Shown: positions 1 through 5,014 of the stretch, piece by piece
How the letters are laid out: each line of letters starts with the position of its first letter
Numbering within the stretch: the first letter of the stretch is position 1
From: Rhodobacterales bacterium UBA5972
Lineage (GTDB): Bacteria; Pseudomonadota; Alphaproteobacteria; Rhodobacterales; Rhodobacteraceae
Assembly: GCA_002430125.1 (NCBI GenBank)
Contig: DJBQ01000010.1
Coordinates: 3,268 to 11,194, forward strand
DNA: 7,927 nt
Direction of reading: 5' to 3'
Translations under genes and position numbers: made by a program
Notes under the pieces: generated by a model
Seen by the model: the letters and a program-made list of their open reading frames with translations, nothing else
The model's database searches: none
Told to the model about the DNA's origin: nothing

Positions 1-144
1 GTCATCCTGCCCGACGGATTTCCCCGCACAGCCGAAAAGCTGGCCAAGGCCGGTTACACCGTCCGGCAAGTCGGCAATTCAGAATGCGCCAAACTTGACG
101 GCGGCATGTCCTGCCTGTCGCTCAGGTTCACACCCAGACGATGA
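1..144 (+). CDS. ddaH: Dimethylarginine dimethylaminohydrolase (DDAH) family protein, C-terminal fragment
   Basis: The reading frame is open from the left edge and ends at TGA 142-144, so only the last 47 residues are visible. Enzymes of this amidinotransferase-fold family hydrolyse methylated arginines to citrulline plus an alkylamine, or related guanidino compounds, in the cytoplasm. The visible piece contains PDGFPRTAEKL, then SECAKLDGGMSCLSLRF near the end. A Gly-Gly-x-x-Cys segment just before the C-terminus is where this family carries its nucleophilic cysteine, here visible residue 38. The protein ends six to ten residues after that motif, which fits the family. The stop overlaps the start of the next gene as ATGA, suggesting co-translation. 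A related arginine deiminase or amidinotransferase cannot be excluded because the N-terminal guanidine-binding part is outside the window. Confidence 0.72.
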   Translation, partial: VILPDGFPRTAEKLAKAGYTVRQVGNSECAKLDGGMSCLSLRFTPRR

Positions 145-833
145 TCCTACGTCTGGCGCTGATCGCGATGATCGCTTTAACCGGTTGCGGACGCCCCCTT
201 AGCCCCGGTGAAGCCGCGCTTGCGGCGTCGTTGTTTGGCCCGGAGCTGGCGACCCAAAAGATCCGCATCGCGTCTTTTCCGGCACTGACCAGCCTGACCA
301 GCAGCCGCCCCAGCCGCCCGCCTGTGGCCTGTCGTGAACGTATCTGGCCCGAGGCTGAACCGACCACCGGCATGGTCGAAACCTTCACCGCGGCTTTTGT
401 CAGCTGGAACCGGATCAATATGGCCGACAAGCTCTATCTGCCGGATTACCTGCCGCAATACCCGCAGAAAATGTCGCTCTATGCCGCGATGTTGATCGGC
501 CATGAAATGACCCATGTCTGGCAATGGCAGAACCGCGCCCGCACCGGTTACAGCCCGTTCAAGGCGCTGAACGAACATCAGGCCGGGCAAGACCCTTACC
601 TTTTGGAACTGACAGCCCAAGCCCAATTCCTTGACTTCCCCTATGAACAACAAGGCGCGATTGTCGAGGAATATGTCTGCTGCCGCGCCCTTGATCCCAA
701 CGGCAGCCGCACCAAGCGCTTACATGCAATGCTCAAAGGGGCGTTTCCGGTTGACCCACTTGACCATCTGGCCAACCGCCCCAAGGCGGTCCTGCCAGCG
801 GGCGAGGTCAATACCGCCGGGATTTGCGACTAA
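141..833 (+). CDS. Putative lipoprotein with HExxH metallopeptidase motif
   Basis: This 230-residue protein begins with a short lipoprotein signal peptide: MILR, a hydrophobic stretch, then lipobox LTGC with acylated Cys16. It should therefore be anchored in the inner or outer membrane facing the periplasm. The centre carries IGHEMTHVWQWQ, with zinc-binding His121 and His125 and catalytic Glu122, the HExxH pattern of zinc metallopeptidases. A helix-like segment about 50 residues further on, AIVEEYVCC, offers Glu176 or Glu177 as a possible third ligand; that is inference. HExxH followed by W/V-x-Q resembles DUF4157-like and related putative peptidase domains. There is no clear Shine-Dalgarno; the ATG sits inside the end of the upstream DDAH gene (ATGA), pointing to translational coupling. 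The next in-frame Met (residue 10) would destroy the signal peptide, so 141 is the start. Substrate unknown. Confidence 0.8.
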   Translation: MILRLALIAMIALTGCGRPLSPGEAALAASLFGPELATQKIRIASFPALTSLTSSRPSRPPVACRERIWPEAEPTTGMVETFTAAFVSWNRINMADKLYLPDYLPQYPQKMSLYAAMLIGHEMTHVWQWQNRARTGYSPFKALNEHQAGQDPYLLELTAQAQFLDFPYEQQGAIVEEYVCCRALDPNGSRTKRLHAMLKGAFPVDPLDHLANRPKAVLPAGEVNTAGICD

Positions 834-857
834 ACACGCCGCCCCGGCACGGATTTT

Positions 858-886
858 TTGATTTTCGGCCGAAAATCGACCATAAT
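858..886 (+). promoter_or_regulatory. Sigma70-like promoter for the small secreted protein gene
   Basis: TTGATT (858-863) as -35 and CATAAT (881-886, five of six consensus bases) as -10 are separated by exactly 17 bases. Transcription would begin near 893, leaving a leader of about 27 bases before the ATG at 920. It lies in the only AT-rich part of an otherwise GC-rich gap after the lipoprotein gene. Predicted from sequence only. Confidence 0.55.
860..877. promoter_or_regulatory. Perfect 18-bp palindrome in the promoter spacer, candidate operator
   Basis: GATTTTCGGCCGAAAATC is a perfect inverted repeat with no central gap. It lies almost wholly between the predicted -35 and -10 boxes, the classical position for a repressor dimer. 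No T-run follows on either strand, so it does not read as an intrinsic terminator of the lipoprotein gene. The regulator is unknown and I do not recognise the motif. Confidence 0.5.
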
Positions 887-919
887 CCATCCCGCAGACC
901 TATGAAACGGAGAATGCCA

Positions 920-1159
920 ATGCGCCCATTGCTGATCCTCGCCGCCCGGCTGATTGCGACCCCGATTTACGCAGCGGATGAAGTCGTGAACAATGACGGT
1001 ACTGTTCTGAAAATCGAAAACACCAAAGATGCGATTGCGACAGAAACCGCGCCGCCAACCAAGCTTGAGGGAAGTTCTGACAGCGACTTGCTGGTGGAAC
1101 CGACCAACAGCCCGTTTGGCCGCAGTTGTTCGCACACCAAAATTCAGCCGTTCTCGTAA
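920..1159 (+). CDS. Small putative secreted protein of unknown function
   Basis: I do not recognise this protein. From the ATG at 920 it has 79 residues. It begins with a signal-peptide-like segment, MRPLLILAARLIATPIYA, with likely cleavage before ADEVV. A hydrophilic, acidic and Thr/Ser-rich mature part of about 61 residues follows, with one Cys near the C-terminus. ATGs at 902 and 914 are in frame, but GGAG at 909-912 sits seven bases before 920, the best spacing, and too close to 914. A promoter with a palindromic spacer precedes it, supporting a real, regulated gene. One oddity is Arg10 in the middle of the hydrophobic region, which would weaken export. The C-terminal 18 residues also look unstructured, so decay or a shortened end is possible. 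The start at 902 would add MKRRMP, a more basic n-region. Confidence 0.5.
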   Translation: MRPLLILAARLIATPIYAADEVVNNDGTVLKIENTKDAIATETAPPTKLEGSSDSDLLVEPTNSPFGRSCSHTKIQPFS

Positions 1160-1289
1160 CAGCGCTCCGGCCGTTTTGAAATTTTTCGCGGCCTGATCAA
1201 GGCCCGCAGGTTGCCCGCGCGAAAACCTGATCGCCGTTTCATCCGGATACAACGTGGCGGCGCAAGATACCGGCACCTCAAACCGCCGG
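1160..1289. other. Non-coding gap between convergent genes
   Basis: About 130 bases between the stop of the small secreted protein gene and the stop of the minus-strand hydrolase. It holds several short dyads (listed separately where strongest), including AACCGCCGGTT at 1277-1287 beside the hydrolase stop. No frame has both a credible start with ribosome-binding site and a plausible protein. Confidence 0.5.
1188..1207. terminator. Weak stem-loop in convergent gap, possible transcription end
   Basis: GGCCT (1190-1194) and AGGCC (1200-1204) pair across the loop GATCA, and the stem can extend by GC pairs with one bulged C. It lies between two genes that converge and could stop transcription from either side. 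Neither strand has a U-tract directly after the stem, so it is not a canonical intrinsic terminator. Confidence 0.25.
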
Positions 1290-2216
1290 TTATTTCAGAT
1301 GTGCCTTCAGCCAGTTCAGAAAGTCTTGCGTGGTCTGATCACGGTTCACCTCGTTCAGGCTTTCGTGCCGCGTTTTTGGCAAAACCACCGCCGTTACGTC
1401 CTGCATCCCGACCTTAACCATCCGTGCCGCAAGCCGCTGCATGGCGCGACCTTTGTCCGAGCACGGATCATCCCCGCCGCCCAGCAGATGCACCGGCAAA
1501 CCCTTGGGCAGGCGCGCAAGGTTCTGGTCATCGCCACCGAATTTTACAGCCCCTAACAGGTCAAGCCAAAGCCCGGTGCTGGCCGCAAACCCGCAAAGCG
1601 GATCGGCGACATAAAGATCGACCTCGGCGTCATCGCGCGACAGCCAGTCAAACGCCGTGCGGTTGGGTTTGAAGGCTTTGTTCCATGTGTCAAACGTTAG
1701 CGCCATCGCGATTTTGCTTGGCGCATTTGCGCCCCGAAACAACCGTTCTGCACCAAGGATCAGGCCAGATATCGCCACCAAAGCCCCACCATCAACGCCA
1801 GAATTCCAACAGGCAAGCGCGTCCATCCGGTCGGGGTGTTTCATCGCAAAATAAAGGCTGAGGATTGATCCCATCGAATGCCCGAACACCACAACCGGCA
1901 GGCCCGGATGGGCGCTGCGGATATGATCATTCACCGCCAGCGCATCTGCCGCCAACACCTCAAACCCGCCACTTGCCGCCAACACCCCTAACGGCGCGTC
2001 CGGTGCAATTGTCGCCCCATGGCCGCGCAAATCTTGGACGTAAACCGCATAGCCAGCGCCACTTAAAGCCTGCGCAAACCGCGCATAACGTGCCGAATGT
2101 TCCCCCATACCGTGATGGACTTGCACCACTGCGCTGGCACCATCAGGCAGCATAGAGCGCAGATTAAGCGTGGCGCCACTGGGGCTCTCAAGTGTGGTTT
2201 TCTCGAACCGGGCCAT
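1290..2216 (-). CDS. Alpha/beta hydrolase, monoacylglycerol lipase / lysophospholipase type (Hydrolase_4)
   Basis: A 308-residue serine hydrolase of the alpha/beta fold, close in pattern to PldB-like lysophospholipases and monoacylglycerol lipases, which cleave fatty acid esters in the cytoplasm or at the inner membrane face. Visible signatures are HHGMGEHSARY (34-44) near the oxyanion region, the YVQDLRGHG strand-turn (59-67), the nucleophile elbow GHSMG with Ser114, the acid Asp250 in GGGDDPCSD, and catalytic His284 in TRHESLNE. All three triad residues are present and length is normal. I chose the second in-frame ATG (2214-2216): AAAGG at 2224-2228 lies seven bases upstream, whereas the first ATG at 2231 has no good ribosome-binding site. 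It follows the VIT gene by 35 bases on the same strand and is probably the last gene of that operon. The exact ester substrate cannot be told from sequence. Confidence 0.88.
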   Translation of the reverse strand: MARFEKTTLESPSGATLNLRSMLPDGASAVVQVHHGMGEHSARYARFAQALSGAGYAVYVQDLRGHGATIAPDAPLGVLAASGGFEVLAADALAVNDHIRSAHPGLPVVVFGHSMGSILSLYFAMKHPDRMDALACWNSGVDGGALVAISGLILGAERLFRGANAPSKIAMALTFDTWNKAFKPNRTAFDWLSRDDAEVDLYVADPLCGFAASTGLWLDLLGAVKFGGDDQNLARLPKGLPVHLLGGGDDPCSDKGRAMQRLAARMVKVGMQDVTAVVLPKTRHESLNEVNRDQTTQDFLNWLKAHLK

Positions 2217-2251
2217 GCCTGTACCTTTCATTTATGTTCGTCCAACCTGCC

Positions 2252-2953
2252 CTAGACGACGGTGCCAAACAAGTACCCGATCAGGGCAGTCATCGCCATT
2301 GCCGACGCCCCCCAAAAAGTGACCCTTGCAGCCGCACGCAGCGCCCCGGCACCACCGGCCCGCGCCGACAGAACCCCAAGCCCGGTCAGGCTGATCAGCG
2401 TGGCAACGATCACAACCGGAATAGCCTGCGGTGTTGGGGCAACGGCATAAGCGGCCAGCGGCAATCCCGCGCCAATGGAAAACGTCGCCGCCGAAGCCAT
2501 GGCCGCCTGTAACGGGCGCGCCGTCACAATCTCTGATATCCCAAGTTCGTCGCGCGCATGGGCGCCCAGCGCATCCTTGGCCATCAATTGCGCCGCCACA
2601 TCACGCGCCAGCCCAAGGTCGACTCCACGGTCGACATAGATTTGCGCCAGTTCCTCAAGTTCCGCCTCAGGCGTGTCGCGCAGCGCTGCGGTCTCTTTCT
2701 TCAGGTCGGCGTTTTCGGTATCGGACTGCGAGCTGACCGATACAAATTCGCCCGCCGCCATTGCCATCGCACCGGCCACCAAACCGGCGACACCGGCCAA
2801 CAGGACCGTGTTGAATTCGGCATCCCCGGCGGCCACCCCGACGATCAGACTGGCGGTTGAAACCAGCCCGTCATTCGCCCCCAAAACCGCCGCCCGCAGC
2901 CAGCCGATTTTGTGGACATGGTGGCTTTCCTGATGCGTTGCATTATTGGTCAT
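2252..2953 (-). CDS. VIT1/CCC1 family Fe2+/Mn2+ transporter
   Basis: A 233-residue inner-membrane protein of the VIT (vacuolar iron transporter) family, which exchanges divalent iron or manganese for protons. The His-rich start (HQESHHVHK) is followed by LRAAVLGANDGLVSTASLIVG, the hallmark first membrane helix with metal-path Asp28. The second helix follows with Met and Glu residues (AMAMAAGEFVSVSSQSD, Met65 and Glu69). A Glu-rich cytosolic stretch (about 78-145, with ETAALRDTPEAELEEL and ARDELG) corresponds to the metal-binding helical domain between helices 2 and 3. Three more hydrophobic segments (about 148-172, 177-197, 210-232) complete the five-helix plan. Its ATG overlaps the stop of the upstream racemase-like gene (ATGA), and the own ribosome-binding site is weak, so translation is likely coupled. 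In bacteria such proteins are thought to remove excess Fe/Mn; the direction here is inference. Confidence 0.93.
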   Translation of the reverse strand: MTNNATHQESHHVHKIGWLRAAVLGANDGLVSTASLIVGVAAGDAEFNTVLLAGVAGLVAGAMAMAAGEFVSVSSQSDTENADLKKETAALRDTPEAELEELAQIYVDRGVDLGLARDVAAQLMAKDALGAHARDELGISEIVTARPLQAAMASAATFSIGAGLPLAAYAVAPTPQAIPVVIVATLISLTGLGVLSARAGGAGALRAAARVTFWGASAMAMTALIGYLFGTVV

Positions 2954-4098
2954 TTTTTATCTCGTTTGTTGGGCGTTTGGTTGGCGCTTAAATTGACATG
3001 CCCTTGCCCTGACGCCCAGCGATCAAGCAGATCACCCAGCACCAGCGGCTTGGTTTGCGAGGCCGTCTGAATTGCCCCCGGTGTGCGGCTGAGGCGCGGC
3101 GCCGGGGCCGGTTGGCTGATGCCCTGGTCCACCACAAATATCCCGCGCGCCTTGTTATGGGCATGCTCAGGCGCTTCATCAATGGTCAGAACCGGCGCAA
3201 AACACACGTCGCTGCCTTCCATAATCGCACACCATTCGGCGCGGGTTTTCGCGGCGAAAGCCGTCGCCAGTTCGGCCTTCAAGGCAGGCCACTGTTGCGC
3301 GTCATGCTGGGCTTTGAAACGGTCCGGATCAACGCCGGTCTTAGCGATCAGTTCGGTGTAAAACTTCGCCTCGATTGATCCGATGGCCACAAAACCACCG
3401 CAAGCGCATTGATACGTCCCGTAAAAATGCGCCCCGCCATCCAGCAGATTAACCCCGCGCTGATCGGCCCAATGACCGCCTTGGCGCATCGCATAGATCA
3501 TCGACATCAGATGCGCGGTGCCGTCAACAATCGCAGCATCCACCACCTGTCCTTTCCCCGAGGTTTTCGCCTCAAGCAACGCACAAACCATCCCATACGC
3601 CAGATAAATTCCTCCGGCTCCGAAATCCCCCAACAGGTTCAACGGCGGTAGCGGTTGGTCGGCCGGACCAATCGCATGCAAAGCCCCTGACAAAGCGATA
3701 TAATTGATGTCATGCCCTGCCGCCTGCGCCAGTGGGCCGTCCTGCCCCCAGCCGGTCATCCGGCCATAAACCAGCCGAGGATTGCTGATGGCGAAAACCT
3801 CGGGCCCAAGGCCAAGGCGTTCCATCACACCGGGGCGCATCCCTTCGATCAGCGCGTCAGCACTGTTGATCAGTGCGATCACCTGCCCGCGTTCGCCGGG
3901 GTCTTTCAGGTCAAGCTCAACATATCCCCGTCCGCGGTTCAGGATATCATAATCCAGCCCCAACAGATGCTTGGCACCGGGTCGGTCAACCCGCACAATC
4001 TCGGCCCCCATATCGGCCAGCGTCATCGCCGCAAATGGCGTCGGGCCAAGGCCTGCGATTTCAACAATCCGGATACCATTCAGAGGGCCCTGCGCCAT
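2950..4098 (-). CDS. CaiB/BaiF CoA-transferase family III protein, alpha-methylacyl-CoA racemase-like
   Basis: A 382-residue class III CoA-transferase. The pattern fits alpha-methylacyl-CoA racemase, which interconverts R and S 2-methylacyl-CoA so that branched or sterol side-chain acids can enter beta-oxidation. The N-terminus LNGIRIVEIAGLGPTPFAAM and MGAEIVRVDRP form the typical nucleotide-like fold. AGHDINYIALSGALHAIG includes His129; LLGDFGAGG includes Asp158; GSIEAKFYTEL includes Glu243. These match in position and surroundings the catalytic His126, Asp156 and Glu241 known for Mycobacterium tuberculosis MCR. Length is normal. The start is supported by AAAGG at 4105-4109, six bases upstream. 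It is the first gene of a minus-strand run with VIT and the hydrolase. A CoA-transferase acting on another acid is less likely, given the racemase-type catalytic set. Confidence 0.9.
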   Translation of the reverse strand: MAQGPLNGIRIVEIAGLGPTPFAAMTLADMGAEIVRVDRPGAKHLLGLDYDILNRGRGYVELDLKDPGERGQVIALINSADALIEGMRPGVMERLGLGPEVFAISNPRLVYGRMTGWGQDGPLAQAAGHDINYIALSGALHAIGPADQPLPPLNLLGDFGAGGIYLAYGMVCALLEAKTSGKGQVVDAAIVDGTAHLMSMIYAMRQGGHWADQRGVNLLDGGAHFYGTYQCACGGFVAIGSIEAKFYTELIAKTGVDPDRFKAQHDAQQWPALKAELATAFAAKTRAEWCAIMEGSDVCFAPVLTIDEAPEHAHNKARGIFVVDQGISQPAPAPRLSRTPGAIQTASQTKPLVLGDLLDRWASGQGHVNLSANQTPNKRDKK

Positions 4099-4303
4099 GA
4101 TCTGCCTTTCATGTTATTGCCCGGCCAGTTTTGTGCGCCACGCGCCGGTTTGCAAGGGCAACCCCACGTCCATTTGCCGCAATCGGTCGAAAACATCGCC
4201 ACCAGCGTCGGTTGCTGGCTTGCGACAGCAGGCTTGCGCCGCTAATGCTGGCGCTGTCGGGCAATCCCTGTTTTACGCCCAGTTTTGCCCGGAAAAATCG
4301 CCC
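4099..4303. other. Divergent intergenic region
   Basis: These 205 bases separate the divergent racemase and transporter genes, so both promoters should lie here. The right half holds a direct repeat and a dyad (listed separately). A possible weak plus-strand promoter is TTGCGA (4220-4225), a 17-base spacer, then TAATGC (4243-4248). A minus-strand frame open from 4272 to stop 4114-4116 encodes up to 52 residues ending QTGAWRTKLAGQ. Its only ATG (4171-4173) gives 19 residues with no clear ribosome-binding site, so I do not call it a gene. Confidence 0.45.
4217..4259. repeat. Direct repeat plus overlapping inverted repeat upstream of the nickel/cobalt transporter
   Basis: GGCTTGCG occurs exactly at 4217-4224 and 4231-4238, a 14-base period. 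Overlapping it, CGACAGC (4223-4229) pairs with GCTGTCG (4253-4259), and GCGCC (4236-4240) with GGCGC (4250-4254). The two stems share bases and are mutually exclusive in full. It sits 45 to 87 bases before the transporter ATG, where an operator or a leader-RNA structure could lie. It does not resemble the known NikR or RcnR operator patterns. Confidence 0.4.
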
Positions 4304-5014
4304 ATGTTGACCCTCCTCACTCTTGGATTTCTGATCGGCATCGCGCATGCATTCGAGGCCGATCATCTGGCCGCCGTTTCCTCGCTGGTCAGCGGGCGAT
4401 CAAACTGGCGGGTGATCCTGAGGCATGGGGTAATCTGGGGGCTTGGCCATTGGCTGACCCTGTTGCTGGTTGCCGGACCGGTTCTGCTGTTGGGCCTGAC
4501 CCTGCCGGATCAATTGGCGGTCGAGCTGGAATTGCTGGTCGGCGTGATGTTGGTCGGGCTGGGCGCGCATGTGCTTTACCGGCTGAACCGCGACCGGGTG
4601 CATTTCCACCGCCACAGCCATCAGGATGGCACGACGCATTTGCATCTGCACAGCCATGCTGGCGAACCCGCCCCCCACCGGCCAGCCGCGCATCGCCACG
4701 GTCATCCCGATCACGCAGCCTTGCGGGTTCTGGTGGTCGGTGTGATGCATGGCCTGGCTGGTTCAGCCGCGCTTGTGCTGGTTGCCGCCGCCAGCCTGCA
4801 TTCCGCAGCCGCCGGATTTGGCTATATCCTGTTGTTCGGCCTTGGTTCGGTACTGGGAATGGCACTGGTGTCGGTGCTGATCGCCCTGCCCTTGTCCTAT
4901 ACGGCCAAGTACCTGACGCGCGCCAATACCGCGTTACAAATCACCATCGGCGTGCTGACCTTCGGCATCGGGGCGGCAACGATCCACCACACGGCGGGCG
5001 TGTTGCTGAGCTGA
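4304..5014 (+). CDS. NicO/UreH-type nickel/cobalt transporter with His-rich loop
   Basis: A 236-residue polytopic inner-membrane protein. The first helix contains HAFEADHLAAV (His15, Asp20, His21), the HxxxxDH signature of nickel/cobalt permeases of the NiCoT/NicO/UreH group. The following helices include HGVIWGLGHW (41-50). A cytosolic or periplasmic loop at about 100-137 is very His-rich (13 His in 38 residues), as is usual for metal-sensing or metal-buffering loops in this superfamily. HGLAGSAALVLV (149-160) is another family-typical helix. Around six hydrophobic segments are visible. The frame is open far upstream, but those 111 residues are a shadow of the opposite gene; ATG 4304 directly precedes the first helix and has GGA about ten bases upstream. 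Whether it imports or exports Ni or Co, or serves a urease or hydrogenase, cannot be told: no such genes are in the window. Confidence 0.82.
   Translation: MLTLLTLGFLIGIAHAFEADHLAAVSSLVSGRSNWRVILRHGVIWGLGHWLTLLLVAGPVLLLGLTLPDQLAVELELLVGVMLVGLGAHVLYRLNRDRVHFHRHSHQDGTTHLHLHSHAGEPAPHRPAAHRHGHPDHAALRVLVVGVMHGLAGSAALVLVAAASLHSAAAGFGYILLFGLGSVLGMALVSVLIALPLSYTAKYLTRANTALQITIGVLTFGIGAATIHHTAGVLLS

Noticed and set aside
860..877. Palindrome as an intrinsic terminator for the lipoprotein gene
   Set aside because: No T-run follows on the plus strand (GACCATAATCC follows); position between -35 and -10 boxes fits an operator better.
824..919. Longer starts for the small secreted protein (824, 902, 914)
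   Set aside because: The 824 start would put the promoter inside the coding region and bury the signal peptide; 902 lacks a good upstream site and 914 is too close to GGAG. 902 remains the best alternative.
830..1276. Minus-strand 148-residue open frame opposite the small secreted protein
   Set aside because: Arg-rich, low-complexity translation with no recognisable domain and no ribosome-binding site; the plus strand has a signal peptide, GGAG site and promoter.
2217..2231. ATG at 2229-2231 as start of the hydrolase
   Set aside because: No clear ribosome-binding site upstream, while AAAGG lies at ideal distance from the ATG at 2214-2216 and inside this short extension.
3971..4303. N-terminal extension of the Ni/Co transporter by 111 residues
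   Set aside because: It runs antisense through the start of the racemase gene, and the first family-typical helix begins at ATG 4304.
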